The notes: generated from the letters alone by a model not told the origin. A stretch of 64,000 nt of DNA from Ewingella americana ATCC 33852 (GCF_000735345.1 NZ_JMPJ01000076.1:81077-145076); one strand, 5' to 3'. Counted from the stretch's first letter, positions 1 through 9,265 are shown. Numbers and translations: made by a program.

Positions 1-37
1 CCAATATCAGATTTTTATTTTTAAGCATGGTTGAACG

Positions 38-499
38 TCACTTCAACAGCGTGCTTAACAGCTGTTTGGATACAGGCACCAACCCAACTTGCAGGCCAAA
101 CGGCTTGAACAATTTGTTGATGATGTCAGAGGTATAATTACCTTTGTCGTTCTCGACGTCTGACAAGGTTTTCCTTGAGACAGCAACCAATTTTGCATAA
201 GCATCCTGCTTCAGGTTCAGCACCTCGATCCGCAACTTTTTCAACGCACCGCCCTGTGTTAACTCGCCCAATAGCAGCTGTTTAATGATGCCATGCATCA
301 CGGCTTGCCGGTCCTGAGTGCTTACAGCTGTTGAGCTTTTAGATACTCTTTGCCGAGTAGGAGTACGCGAGGAACTCTCTGCCATCGTTGCTGGCTTTTC
401 GACCGGAGAATCTGAGGCATTTTGCAACAGCTTCTGCCTTTCCCGAATTTTGCGAATGGTCTCTTTCGCCGAGACCGGGGCCGATTCATGACCTTTCAT
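38..499 (-). CDS. hipB: HipB-like antitoxin, XRE-type HTH
   Basis: Likely antitoxin and autorepressor of the adjacent HipA kinase. The N-terminal ~75 residues are polar and low in complexity; the C-terminal half (roughly residues 85-150) is an XRE helix-turn-helix domain with the pattern LKQDAYAKLVAVSRKTLSDVE. I place the start at the ATG at 499, not four codons upstream, because that ATG shares an ATGA overlap with the hipA stop and is preceded by a G-rich stretch; this gives 153 residues. Classical HipB is about 88 residues, so the long N-terminal extension is unusual. hipA comes first here, opposite to the E. coli hipBA order. HipB proteins normally cap the kinase and bind operators upstream of the operon; repeats at 1866-1968 are candidate sites. 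Confidence 0.82.
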   Translation of the reverse strand: MKGHESAPVSAKETIRKIRERQKLLQNASDSPVEKPATMAESSSRTPTRQRVSKSSTAVSTQDRQAVMHGIIKQLLLGELTQGGALKKLRIEVLNLKQDAYAKLVAVSRKTLSDVENDKGNYTSDIINKLFKPFGLQVGLVPVSKQLLSTLLK

Positions 500-1845
500 A
501 GCAGCCCCCAACGACGCAATTTTTCAGCGATAAAGTCAAAGCCGATCCCCGGCATGTTAATAATCTGTTCGGGCACGCCTCTTTCCACCAATCTTGCTTT
601 AAGGCCGAGGAGCTGTTGAGCCGTTTCCCTCAAAGCATCTAATAGGGTTTCTGCCGGAACAAGGTCATCAAGCGCTGCCGCAATACCTGCAAAATCATAC
701 TCACCACCGATTTCTAATGGCGCACTCCATTTAGTGGTTCGGGCTATTCCTTCGGGGTCAGCTTTCATCGGGGCGAAATCGTATATCGGCGCCAGACGAA
801 TGATGTGTTCATCCTTGAGCAGCGACGTGTTACGCCCATGGTTATCACTATTGCCAAAGATAATATTGAGCAAATCGCGGCGCACCCATTCAATCACAAA
901 GGCGGGAACATCAAAGTCAAAACCCTGTTCAATCACGGTGTCGCTGTGGGTGATTTTATTGATAAGCGCCCTGATGGCTTCCTCATGATACAGCGTCGTG
1001 CCGGGCGCTTTTCTTAATGCCGAATAGACTGACTCCATGCCAAAGCGCTTGATGTGGCTATCATCTGCAAAGCAAATATCAAATCTAGGCAGCCATAAAG
1101 AAGGGTAGTTCAGGCCTTCCTCAAGACGCATATGCTGAGTTGGGATGGTATCAAAACCCATTGCCGCAAGTTCGTGGTAGAAATGGAACTCAGCCCGCAG
1201 AATATTGCAGTCAACCTCACTACGGTTGCCGCGCGGGAATTTCACCAAATAGTGTGTATCTCGATTGAGTGAATCGTTCTGGTAGGTATCAATCCAGATT
1301 TGACCATGCTGGCTGCATCTTAGTAACAGTTTTGGTGCTTCGCCGCCCGCACCTGTCGCACCCCCGGCGGCAGCTCCGCGCTGCTGGGCGTAATCCAGAA
1401 AATCTGAGGCTCTATTTTTCACATCATCGAGGGTGAAAAAGAGCTGTTCAGCCTGAGGATGATAGTCGGGGAGGGACTCTTTAATTCTCAAATTACCGAC
1501 CGGCGACATGGTGCCGTGGCGCAGTAATACGAAATCCTGTTGGTCGGCCGCCATGCCTTCAAGATCCAGATAGTTTGCCCAATAGCGCCTGCTGGCACCG
1601 CTCGGAATAATATCATCAAGGAATTTCAGCCAGCCGCGTGGCCCGTCGTTCTCAAAGAACAGAGAAACAGGGTGATTCAGTGACACCGCGTGATTATCAT
1701 CGCGGCCGAGATTTTCAACGGCATAGTCCGAATCATAATGGAGTTCAGTGACTCGAAAGGCGTTGTCTTCGCTTTCGGGGAAGGTGATGTGCGCCATATC
1801 CACCCATTGATTTTGCAGGAAAACTTGTAGCGTTAAATATTCCAT
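496..1845 (-). CDS. hipA: HipA-type serine/threonine kinase toxin
   Basis: Predicted type II toxin kinase of the HipA family; E. coli HipA phosphorylates GltX and induces growth arrest and persistence. At 449 residues it is close to the usual ~440. It has the N-terminal HipA subdomain (with a VGNLRI stretch), a glycine-rich nucleotide loop (AAGGATGAGGEAPKLLL), the catalytic loop GNSDNHGRN with the likely catalytic Asp near residue 334, and the metal-binding PIYDFAPM motif. All key motifs look intact, so the toxin is probably active. It is first in a two-gene unit and overlaps the antitoxin by ATGA, which implies translational coupling. Confidence in the family is high; the cellular target is unknown. 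Confidence 0.9.
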   Translation of the reverse strand: MEYLTLQVFLQNQWVDMAHITFPESEDNAFRVTELHYDSDYAVENLGRDDNHAVSLNHPVSLFFENDGPRGWLKFLDDIIPSGASRRYWANYLDLEGMAADQQDFVLLRHGTMSPVGNLRIKESLPDYHPQAEQLFFTLDDVKNRASDFLDYAQQRGAAAGGATGAGGEAPKLLLRCSQHGQIWIDTYQNDSLNRDTHYLVKFPRGNRSEVDCNILRAEFHFYHELAAMGFDTIPTQHMRLEEGLNYPSLWLPRFDICFADDSHIKRFGMESVYSALRKAPGTTLYHEEAIRALINKITHSDTVIEQGFDFDVPAFVIEWVRRDLLNIIFGNSDNHGRNTSLLKDEHIIRLAPIYDFAPMKADPEGIARTTKWSAPLEIGGEYDFAGIAAALDDLVPAETLLDALRETAQQLLGLKARLVERGVPEQIINMPGIGFDFIAEKLRRWGLL

Positions 1846-1865
1846 ACGGATCCCCAGAAAGTCTT

Positions 1866-1968
1866 ATGAGTAGTAGAGTACTCGTTAACTCATGTAAATT
1901 CAATTTTTGTCACTTATAGCACTCATTAATTGCTCTGCAAGATTTTATTGTTACTTATACCACTCATT
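1866..1968. promoter_or_regulatory. candidate hip operator array (ACTCAT half-sites)
   Basis: Just upstream of hipA lies a 28-bp imperfect dyad (1866-1893) with outer arms ATGAGT/ACTCAT and a central GAGTACTC palindrome sharing one axis; 10 of 14 positions per arm match. Further upstream are two 16-bp direct repeats, ACTTATAGCACTCATT (1912-1927) and ACTTATACCACTCATT (1953-1968), one mismatch apart and 41 bp start to start. ACTCAT recurs in all three. This fits cooperative autorepression by the HTH antitoxin; it is inference from position and symmetry. Confidence 0.55.
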
Positions 1969-2037
1969 GTCTATCTTCAAGGTTAGGACCTTAACGTCAG
2001 CGCCAACAGATGACCACATCGCCAGCGTTAATAATGA

Positions 2038-2068
2038 AAAAGGCCTGCTTGATGAAAGCAGGCCTTTT
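2038..2068 (-). terminator. Rho-independent terminator of srfABC
   Basis: Perfect 13-bp stem AAAAGGCCTGCTT / AAGCAGGCCTTTT with a 5-nt loop, 18 bp beyond the srfC stop. Flanking A/T runs on both sides would let it act in both directions. Confidence 0.85.
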
Positions 2069-2085
2069 GTCAGTCTGGGGTCCGG

Positions 2086-4482
2086 CTAGTCGCCGCGTAT
2101 CTGCTGCAAAATCTCTCCCAGCTTCTCGCGCTGTACTAGCGGAATTTCGCGTCCGGCGGAATATCCGGCGTTTTGGATAATCACGTCATTGAGCGCCACT
2201 AACCAGTCATAAATATAGAACGCGGTGTTATTGGCCGGGGTCAGCGTCAGCTTGGTTAAACGCTGGGAGCTGCTCCAGTTTTTCGGCGGCTTGGCGAAGA
2301 TTTTGTGGCCACGGTTAATGCGGCTGTCCGGGCGCTGCGACTCTTCAATCTGCAAGAAGCCGAGCCAAGCCACAAAGTCACCCATCACCGTCAGCACGCG
2401 TGACACCTGCCGATCGGCCTGACTTTCGCTGGCCGCCACGGATTGCTGAGTCTCTTCCAGCACGCCAGACAGCATGCCCGCGACGTCCATCCGCACTCCG
2501 GCGGTGATCACCTCTTCCACCAGCATTTCGACTCCCGGCTTGCCGATGCCGAGCAGATCCACCAGCGGCGCATTGTCCGGCAGCCCGCGCAGATGGTTAA
2601 TCCAGTAGTGCTGGGTTTGGCGTGCGAAGTCGGTTTCCGCGGCAGGCTGCTGGCTGGCGTGCTGCTCCTCGACCGGCGCATCCAGCGGTTCGTCGCTGAA
2701 CAGGTCGATGCTGATCCCAATACCAAAAGTCTCGGTCAGAGCTGGGGCAGTCGCGCCGCTGCTGGTAACGCTGGCCGTGGGCTGAACCTCGAACTGCTGC
2801 AAGTAGAGGCGGCGCAGATCTTCGCGGGCGGGCAGCAGGCGCTCGAGCAGTTCGCCATGAACCCCCGCGCGGGTTTGCAGCGCTTTTAGCAAGCTTTCGG
2901 CAATTTTCTGCTTCTGGGCTAGCTCTTGCTCGTTTGAAGAAGGCAGCCAGCTCCCCAGCAGGTTATCGGCCAGCACGCGGCGCAACTCGTCGCGCTGCTC
3001 GCTAAGGCGCGCCTGCTTGTTGGCGGGAGTCACCTCGGCGGTGAGCCAGCTCGCCATGCGTTCAATGCCGCGTTTGTCCATCGCCAGCATGGTGCCCCAA
3101 GCATCGCCGGGGGTGCCGACGTGGCGCTGCACGGTTTCATCGAAATGCTCGCTGTGGGTGATTCGCTGGTCGAACGGCGTCAGCGCCCAAATCAGGCCCG
3201 GCTTGCGCTGGCTGCGGATTTGCGCGTTTTCACCTTGAGTCTGTTTCACCCAGTTATCCAGCGCCTTGCTGACGCTTTTCACCGCGTCGCGGTTGCCAGC
3301 GGCGGTACACACGAGCAGCGAATTGACCTGCTGATTTTCGGTGTAGCGCTCCAGCAGTCCGGCGTTTTTAGCGTGCAACAGGCCCGGCGACAGCAGGCTG
3401 TGGGTGGTGCCTAGCTCGCGGGCGTCAGCCTGCGTCGGGAACAGCAGCAGGTCAACCTGCTCAAACAGCGCTTCCTGCGGCGCGGACATTAATGGCAGCA
3501 GCAGCTCGGCGGTCAGCACCGTCAACTCCACCAGTGAAAACTCAACCGGCTGCCCGGCTACGCCCTGATGCAGCGGGCGAACCGACAGGCTCTGACCGCG
3601 TGATTCTGTCTCATAGTCGGCGGTTAGGGTGATCGGACTCATTATCCCATCGGCCGGTAGCAGGTGGTCATCCACCAACACGCTAAGAGGCGCCAGAAGC
3701 TGCGTCGCGCCTTCCAGCTGTTGTAGGACATGAGCAAAATGGCGATAAAACGCCGTGGCGTGGCTGGCTTCGTTCCACAGGATGGAGAACAGGCGCGCGC
3801 GGTCGTCAATGCCCAGATAAGGAGCCAGCTCTACCGCCGCTGGCCAGAAGTGCAGGGCGCGCAGCCGGTCGGCTTTGGCATCCATGCGCGCCAGCATGTC
3901 CCAGATTGCCACCACGTCGTCGCCAGTCAGGCCGTCAATGGCTTCCGGCTGGCGATGCAAAGAGAGGCTGTGCAGGTGAGAGAGGATCTGCTGCTGATCC
4001 CACTCGGCGCGCGGGCCTTGGGTGGCGGCATCCAGCGCGGCAATTTTTATTAGCTCGGCTTCGTTAAGCAGCGCCAGTTGCACCGGCCACTGCGAGTCCA
4101 CGCTTTCGGACTCGCGGCTAAAGCGAGTGACCAGCGTGCTAGCCTGACTGCTCGGGTTGATGTGGCTGAAGTAGTCGAGAACGCGGTCGCCCAGCAGGGT
4201 TTCCAGCCTGCCGTTTTCACCGGCGGCCAGCGCATTCAGCAGGTAAGATTTCCCCGCCTGCGAGTAACCATAAAGCCCAATCCCAGGATTCTGTGATGCT
4301 GAGATGGCAAGATTCTCTGCCTTGTGGCGCTGGCGGCGCAGCTTCAGCTTCAGGCGGTCGGCTTCCATATTCAGGCGCGGCGACTGCGAGCGGTTGCTCT
4401 CAATCCACTGCATGGCCTGGGCCACGCCGTTGGCGACATGGGTCAGCTGGCTGCTGAGAAGTTCGGAATGGGTAGAAGTCAT
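2086..4482 (-). CDS. srfC: SrfC family protein, P-loop GTPase-like
   Basis: Third gene of the srfABC operon, 798 residues, the usual size for the SrfC family (COG4458). A Walker A motif GYSQAGKS lies at residues 72-79, after a helical, charged N-terminus (residues 20-60), as in dynamin/septin-like P-loop proteins. The rest is leucine-rich and helical with no signal peptide or clear membrane span, so it is probably cytoplasmic. In Salmonella srfABC was found as SsrB-regulated genes, and a Xenorhabdus SrfABC has been reported as cytotoxic; the biochemical role is not settled. The start overlaps the srfB stop by ATGA, and the gene ends at a strong terminator. The family call is firm; virulence is not implied by sequence alone. 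Confidence 0.88.
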   Translation of the reverse strand: MTSTHSELLSSQLTHVANGVAQAMQWIESNRSQSPRLNMEADRLKLKLRRQRHKAENLAISASQNPGIGLYGYSQAGKSYLLNALAAGENGRLETLLGDRVLDYFSHINPSSQASTLVTRFSRESESVDSQWPVQLALLNEAELIKIAALDAATQGPRAEWDQQQILSHLHSLSLHRQPEAIDGLTGDDVVAIWDMLARMDAKADRLRALHFWPAAVELAPYLGIDDRARLFSILWNEASHATAFYRHFAHVLQQLEGATQLLAPLSVLVDDHLLPADGIMSPITLTADYETESRGQSLSVRPLHQGVAGQPVEFSLVELTVLTAELLLPLMSAPQEALFEQVDLLLFPTQADARELGTTHSLLSPGLLHAKNAGLLERYTENQQVNSLLVCTAAGNRDAVKSVSKALDNWVKQTQGENAQIRSQRKPGLIWALTPFDQRITHSEHFDETVQRHVGTPGDAWGTMLAMDKRGIERMASWLTAEVTPANKQARLSEQRDELRRVLADNLLGSWLPSSNEQELAQKQKIAESLLKALQTRAGVHGELLERLLPAREDLRRLYLQQFEVQPTASVTSSGATAPALTETFGIGISIDLFSDEPLDAPVEEQHASQQPAAETDFARQTQHYWINHLRGLPDNAPLVDLLGIGKPGVEMLVEEVITAGVRMDVAGMLSGVLEETQQSVAASESQADRQVSRVLTVMGDFVAWLGFLQIEESQRPDSRINRGHKIFAKPPKNWSSSQRLTKLTLTPANNTAFYIYDWLVALNDVIIQNAGYSAGREIPLVQREKLGEILQQIRGD

Positions 4483-7481
4483 TTCTTAAATACGCTCCCG
4501 CTGTCGATCCAGTAATGAGTGGCACCTGAGCCACTGGCCGCCAGCGTGTTCAATTTCAGTCGCAGATGGTCGATTGGCACCGGCGTGCCGTCCTGAAGCG
4601 CCGCTTGGGCAATTTCCACCTGCTCCGGGCTGTCGCCATCGCCCTGTTTGCTGACTTTAAGCTTCAGCGTCAGCACGTTATCACCGGCAATGCGTCGCGC
4701 CAGCTTATGGTCGTTAATCGACAAGGTATAGAGCGGCGAGGCGGGCCAGCGGTCATTATCCAACTGGCGGAAACCTAGGCACAGCGGGCCGCGCATCTGG
4801 AAACTCACCTCTTGGCTGAGCTGGAAATCAGGCTGGTCGAGGTCAATATCGCTGTAATAAACGTTCTCCCCGGTCAGCGCATTATTGCTGTCGAGCATGC
4901 CGAGATAGCGAATGGTCGAGTACGGCTGGAAATCCCCGGCTTTGAAATAGAAGCTGTTGAGTCGCAGGTCCAGCGACAGCAGGCAGAGCATCGCGCCCAC
5001 CGCGGCGGTGGATTTCGGGTTCTCAATGCGGCCTAACTTGTTAAACGGATACCAATCGCTGGTGTGATAGCCATCAAGGGACAAAATGCGGTTGGCCGGT
5101 AACGGCTGAAGCAGGCGGAACAGCGCCTGAATGCCCGGGAAGCGGGAAGGGCGGCCGGTCAGCAGCAGCACGTCACACGAGTAAAGCGCCACCACTTCGC
5201 ACAGCGAGCGCAGCTGCTGGGTAATGTGCATGCGCGGCGACAAAAACTCGGCGTGCAGCTTGCTCAGATTGAGGATTAACGGCACTTGTAGAATGTCGAA
5301 CGGCGCGGCGTCGTTGCGCAGTTCGCGCTGCACTTCGCTATTAATGTGGTCGCGGACTTTTTGTGTCGGCAGCTGCTCGAGCAGGTCACTGAAGCGCGTT
5401 TCGATTTCGGCGCTGGTGTCTAACGGGTCGAAGCTTTCATAGGCTTCGAGGATCGCGCGGCCTACCGGCATGAAGATCTGCAAAGTCACCTGCTGGCGCA
5501 GAATCGACAGGCCGTCCATCCGGCCTTCGTGGCCGAACAGCTTATCCATCAGCGGCTCGGGGTTGGCGATACCGGCTTTCTTCAGCGCGCCTTGCAGCGC
5601 AGGCAGCACGTAGAGCTGGATCACGTCGAGCAGGATGTCATCTCCCGCCACTTTAAAGCCTTCGCGGAACAGTAAACGTGGAAGGATTTTCACGTTATTG
5701 CCCACGCCGTCGTCCAGCCAATACTGAGTGATAGCCAAGTCGGTGGTGCCGCCGCCAATATCAATGGAGGCGATGCGCAGGGTTTTGCCGACGGTTTCCC
5801 CCTCGGCGAGCTCTTTGTCCGGGCGCGCCATGCTGGCAAAGAACGCCTCGGTGCGCCCGGCAAAATTCACCTGCGATTCATTATATAAGTAGACCATTTG
5901 GCCGCAGGTGGCTTCGTCCCACTCCATCTGCACCTCTGGCACCGGAACCTGACTTAGCGCGCGCTGGCTTGCCGTGGCGAACTCTTCATCGGCCGGGTGC
6001 CAGCCCATGGCTTTCCACACCACGCCAATGGCTTCGAGCATGCGGCGGCGGAAGATCTCGCGCTCCGGTTTTGGCATCGCCGAAGGCAGCGTCAGGATGA
6101 TATTGCGCAGCTGGCGCGGCGCTCCCGAGTGGATCATTTTCATCCGCTGCGCGGCGCTGTTGATTTGCATCAGCGCCTGCGCCAGCAGCTCGGAGAGCAT
6201 AAAGGTCATGATTGAGCTGCGGCTGTAGTGCGGCGAGAACACCGGCAGGCGTTCGTCCACCGGCACGGTAAACAGCGGCTGGCCTTCATCATTGAACAGA
6301 TAAGTTTGCGGCAGCGCAGTGGCCGCTGGCTCCTGCGCGGAACGCCCGCTGCTCTGGCTAAATCGCCAGCCCGGGGCGTAGCTCTCTTCATCCCACAGGT
6401 AGCGGCGCGGGCTAGAAAGCCCGGTAGAGCCTTCGGTACCTTGACGCGTCAGCGCCATGCGGCTGGCTTCACGCCCGACGCGCACGATGGAAGGCCATGC
6501 AAAGGCGTCGTCGCGGCCACTTTCCACCGAGAAGTTCTGCTTGCCGAAATGGGCTTCGGCGAACTCAATGCGGCTTTCGAACAGTTCGTTGTAGAGCTGG
6601 TGGGGCTGGCTCAAGTCACGAATTTGCAGCTCATAAGTCTGCTTCAGCCCGTTGCTTTCGTCCGGGCTCTCTTCCACCAAAATCCCGCAGGTGTGCGAGT
6701 TGCCGACGTCCAGAATCAGATCCACATTGATCGCCGGTTCTTGCAGGGTGCTGGTGCTGATTTTGATTTCAGGAATAGACAGCTGGGTGCCGAGCATTTC
6801 CAGCAGATTCAGGTAGTGCGCCTGATACTCAAACTCGCGCAGCGCGGATTTGATATCACGCGGATTGCGGTTTTCGCGCTGAATCGCCTGTTGGCTAAAT
6901 ACCTCGCGCAGCCAGCCGTCGACCCACGTCAGGTCGAGGAAGTCACTCAGCTCATCATTATAAAAAGCCAGCGCAAAGCTGCTGCCGGTCTTGATGTCGT
7001 TATCGTTTGGCGTCAGCTGCTCGGGCTGTTGGCCTTCTTCCACTTCAGCCGCGTCAGCAGCAACCTTGGTATCGAAAGCCAAAATGATGCGATGGGTGTG
7101 GCCTTCGTTATCCGGCTTATCCAGCGCAATCACCTGCATCCGCGCCCAGTTATCCGGGCCGCCGGAGAAATTGCGCGGCGGGGTAAAGCGCAGGAAAGGC
7201 AGCGGCAGCCAAATTTTCTCCAGCAGCGCGAGAGACTGGGCCAGCGAAATACTCGATTCCGGGCGCACCACTTCAACCTGCGCCCCCGGCACCGGCAAGG
7301 AGTATTTGCCGGTCAGCGGGTCGTGGTCGAGGCGCAGCAGCGGGCCATTGGCACTTTTGCGCACAAATTTGGACGGCAGATCTTCATCAATCTGCGGCGT
7401 AAGGGCGAAGTCCAAAAACTGGATCCCGCTGTTCTTAATCAGCGTAATACGCTGTTTGTAATCAGGAATAGATGCCAGCAT
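4479..7481 (-). CDS. srfB: SrfB family protein, actin/Hsp70-like ATPase fold
   Basis: Second srfABC gene, 1000 residues, matching the family length (COG4457). The motifs of the actin/Hsp70/sugar-kinase ATPase fold are visible in order: phosphate-1 ILDVGNSHTCGILV near residue 256, phosphate-2 DIGGGTTD near 573, and an adenosine-type LLLTGRPSRFPGIQ near 774. The ~250 residues before phosphate-1 form a separate N-terminal domain. No signal peptide or membrane span is seen. It starts 3 bp after srfA and overlaps srfC by ATGA, so the three are almost certainly made together. A nucleotide-switching ATPase beside a GTPase-like SrfC and a membrane-anchored SrfA suggests a membrane-associated machine; that is inference. 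Confidence 0.9.
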   Translation of the reverse strand: MLASIPDYKQRITLIKNSGIQFLDFALTPQIDEDLPSKFVRKSANGPLLRLDHDPLTGKYSLPVPGAQVEVVRPESSISLAQSLALLEKIWLPLPFLRFTPPRNFSGGPDNWARMQVIALDKPDNEGHTHRIILAFDTKVAADAAEVEEGQQPEQLTPNDNDIKTGSSFALAFYNDELSDFLDLTWVDGWLREVFSQQAIQRENRNPRDIKSALREFEYQAHYLNLLEMLGTQLSIPEIKISTSTLQEPAINVDLILDVGNSHTCGILVEESPDESNGLKQTYELQIRDLSQPHQLYNELFESRIEFAEAHFGKQNFSVESGRDDAFAWPSIVRVGREASRMALTRQGTEGSTGLSSPRRYLWDEESYAPGWRFSQSSGRSAQEPAATALPQTYLFNDEGQPLFTVPVDERLPVFSPHYSRSSIMTFMLSELLAQALMQINSAAQRMKMIHSGAPRQLRNIILTLPSAMPKPEREIFRRRMLEAIGVVWKAMGWHPADEEFATASQRALSQVPVPEVQMEWDEATCGQMVYLYNESQVNFAGRTEAFFASMARPDKELAEGETVGKTLRIASIDIGGGTTDLAITQYWLDDGVGNNVKILPRLLFREGFKVAGDDILLDVIQLYVLPALQGALKKAGIANPEPLMDKLFGHEGRMDGLSILRQQVTLQIFMPVGRAILEAYESFDPLDTSAEIETRFSDLLEQLPTQKVRDHINSEVQRELRNDAAPFDILQVPLILNLSKLHAEFLSPRMHITQQLRSLCEVVALYSCDVLLLTGRPSRFPGIQALFRLLQPLPANRILSLDGYHTSDWYPFNKLGRIENPKSTAAVGAMLCLLSLDLRLNSFYFKAGDFQPYSTIRYLGMLDSNNALTGENVYYSDIDLDQPDFQLSQEVSFQMRGPLCLGFRQLDNDRWPASPLYTLSINDHKLARRIAGDNVLTLKLKVSKQGDGDSPEQVEIAQAALQDGTPVPIDHLRLKLNTLAASGSGATHYWIDSGSVFKK

Positions 7482-7484
7482 CGG

Positions 7485-8867
7485 TTATTTCCCCTCGCGC
7501 TTCATGGTCATTGGGATGACGGTGTTGGCATCGTAGCGGCCTTTACAATCTGCGGTACCGTTCAGAGGTTGAGTACAGACAATCTCTGGCATTTGATACC
7601 TCGAACCATCGCTACATTTGGCTTTAAATCGACTGTTGATCACCAGATTTCCTGAACTCATCAGACCGGCGCTGACGTCTGCTTTGCAGCTCATGCCGTC
7701 GCCATATTGGATTTTGGCCGTGCCTTTACCGTTTTTGATTTGGTATTTCAGGCTCGGCGGCTTGCCGGTGACCGGGGTTTTAATGTCCAGCACCACGCGC
7801 CAGTTGCCATTAAGGAACTTGGTGGAGCCGACTTTGACGGCGTCTGACGGCATGGTCAGCGCGTTTTTATCATCCGGCGCTGCCGGTGTGGCTGCCACAG
7901 GGGCAGGAGCCGGAGCCGGTTCCACCACTGGCGGCGTGGCGACGGCGGGAGCCAATGGCAACTCGGTGGCTTTAGCGGGAATAACTTGCGGCGCCGGTGT
8001 TGCGACCACGGCAGCCGGTTTATCTTCCACTTTATCTTCAACGACAGGTTTTGGCTCAATGGCCTTGGCGGTGACCACCGGAGCATCGCTGGCAGGCAGG
8101 GCGCGCTTCTCGGTAACTGTCGGAGCCACCGGAGCTGGGTGCTCTGCGGGGGCAAATGCGCCGGTAAATTGCATCACCAGCGTGGCGGCCAGCGCCGCAC
8201 CGGGGATCAGCCACCAGAACCGCAGCCAGCCGCGATTGGCCGGGCTTTTTGCGGCGGCGGCAGGCGCGGCTTCTGGCTGCGGTTTAACTTCAACCTGAGG
8301 TTTAGGCTCCACCAGTGGCGGCAAAGGCTCAGTGCGTTTGATGGTCGGCAACGGCAGGTCAACCAGCGAGCTTTCAGGTTTAAACACCGGCGGGCGCAGG
8401 CAATCAAGGGCATCAATGCGGGATTTTTTGTCCAGATGGACAAAGCCCCAGAAGGTCAGAACGGGTCTGCCATCCACCAGATAGACATGGTTTTGATCTG
8501 GAAATTGAATGGCTTTCGCCAGCAAGGTGCCAAACAGCTGTTGGCCCGGCTTAGTGGACTTCAACGCCGCCTGACACAGCGTCTGTACCACGGCGCGGCA
8601 CTGTTCGAGCTGGGTAATGGCCGAGGCGCGCTCGCTGTCGCTGGCGGATAACCACGAGGTGACTTTGCCCGCAATAGGGGAATACCAGTCAATGCGGTCG
8701 CCCGCTTCGTTGGGTTGGGGAATGGCCAGCACGTCGGCAATCGACTGCTGCTTGCGAAGACGTAATGTTTCGCGGATCTGGAGTGCAGAGGCATAAACCG
8801 GCTGGCCGTTTTCACCAAGTGCCTGAATATCGTCCAAACTTCCACTGCGTAAAAATGATTTTGCCAC
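7485..8867 (-). CDS. srfA: SrfA family single-pass membrane protein
   Basis: First gene of srfABC, 460 residues. Layout: a soluble N-terminal domain (1-165), a proline-rich stretch, one hydrophobic span at about 214-236 preceded by RGWLRFWW, a long Ala/Pro/Val linker (237-345), and a compact C-terminal domain with four cysteines (350-460). This predicts an N-in protein with a periplasmic C-terminal domain on a flexible tether. The start codon is GTG at 8867, with a GGGG ribosome-binding stretch upstream; I see no better ATG. SrfB follows after 3 bp. The family call rests on length, order and neighbours; the topology is read from sequence. Confidence 0.8.
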   Translation of the reverse strand: MAKSFLRSGSLDDIQALGENGQPVYASALQIRETLRLRKQQSIADVLAIPQPNEAGDRIDWYSPIAGKVTSWLSASDSERASAITQLEQCRAVVQTLCQAALKSTKPGQQLFGTLLAKAIQFPDQNHVYLVDGRPVLTFWGFVHLDKKSRIDALDCLRPPVFKPESSLVDLPLPTIKRTEPLPPLVEPKPQVEVKPQPEAAPAAAAKSPANRGWLRFWWLIPGAALAATLVMQFTGAFAPAEHPAPVAPTVTEKRALPASDAPVVTAKAIEPKPVVEDKVEDKPAAVVATPAPQVIPAKATELPLAPAVATPPVVEPAPAPAPVAATPAAPDDKNALTMPSDAVKVGSTKFLNGNWRVVLDIKTPVTGKPPSLKYQIKNGKGTAKIQYGDGMSCKADVSAGLMSSGNLVINSRFKAKCSDGSRYQMPEIVCTQPLNGTADCKGRYDANTVIPMTMKREGK

Positions 8868-8875
8868 GCAAAAAT

Positions 8876-9140
8876 TGCCCCGTATTGGAGGTGCTTGAAG
8901 AGGTGCCAGCGGCAGAAAATAATGCTCTATCGGCGATTGTGGTGATTTTACCGTCAGCCGCTGGCAATCAAACGCAGGAATAAGGGGGTAAAGCGGGTTT
9001 TGTTTAAGGCAAATGAGCCATTATGCGCACAGTGATTCGGCTTGCTGGTGAGTGGCGGCCAACAAATCAGCGCCGAAGAGGCTAAAAATGAGTTAGTGGA
9101 GACCATTTTGGGGCTGACGGGTCGGGCGTCACGGCACTAA
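8876..9140 (+). pseudogene. decayed regulator remnant (TetR-like C-terminal region?)
   Basis: Coding-like sequence in two frames. An N-terminal piece (NCPVLEVLEEVPAAENNALS) is followed, after a frame change near 8950, by PLAIKRRNKGVKRVLFKANE, an in-frame TGA at 9033, and a final piece FGLLVSGGQQISAEEAKNEL ending in TAA at 9140. The helical, charged character and the ending resemble the C-terminal domain of TetR-family repressors, but I cannot assign the family firmly. No 5' part (HTH) is present because srfA begins here on the other strand. It looks like the tail of a deleted regulator gene. Confidence 0.35.
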
Positions 9141-9148
9141 GGCTTTTT

Positions 9149-9260
9149 ATTATCTCTACAGTAAGGACTTATAAACGTGTCTTTTCTGTAGAGATAATTG
9201 CCTGTCTTTGAATTAAGTGTACAATAAAGACTCATTTTTAAGTCTTTATTGTAGAGATAA
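9149..9260 (+). promoter_or_regulatory. abiE promoter with two inverted-repeat operators
   Basis: Two perfect 13-bp inverted repeats: IR1 ATTATCTCTACAG / CTGTAGAGATAAT (9149-9161 and 9186-9198) and IR2 TACAATAAAGACT / AGTCTTTATTGTA (9220-9232 and 9241-9253). A promoter fits between them: -35 TTGCCT (9198-9203), 16-bp spacer, -10 TACAAT (9220-9225) inside IR2. AbiEi antitoxins are known to bind two inverted repeats at their own promoter and repress it, so these are very likely the operators. Confidence 0.75.
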
Positions 9261-9265
9261 ATGCA

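Noticed and set aside
2443-2889. 148-codon plus-strand frame inside srfC
   Set aside because: It is antisense to srfC with no start context and no recognisable domain.
6228-7655. 475-codon open frame antisense to srfB
   Set aside because: It lies wholly on the opposite strand of a well supported gene, has no ribosome site, and its Arg/Ala/Gln-rich composition is typical of antisense frames in GC-rich genes.
7618-8298. 226-codon plus-strand frame opposite srfA, rich in Ala/Gly/Thr
   Set aside because: It mirrors the Ala/Pro linker of srfA and is a composition artefact.
8765-8983. 72-codon plus-strand frame across the srfA start
   Set aside because: Its first half is antisense to srfA; only its second half looks like a decayed coding piece, so it is treated as part of the regulator remnant.
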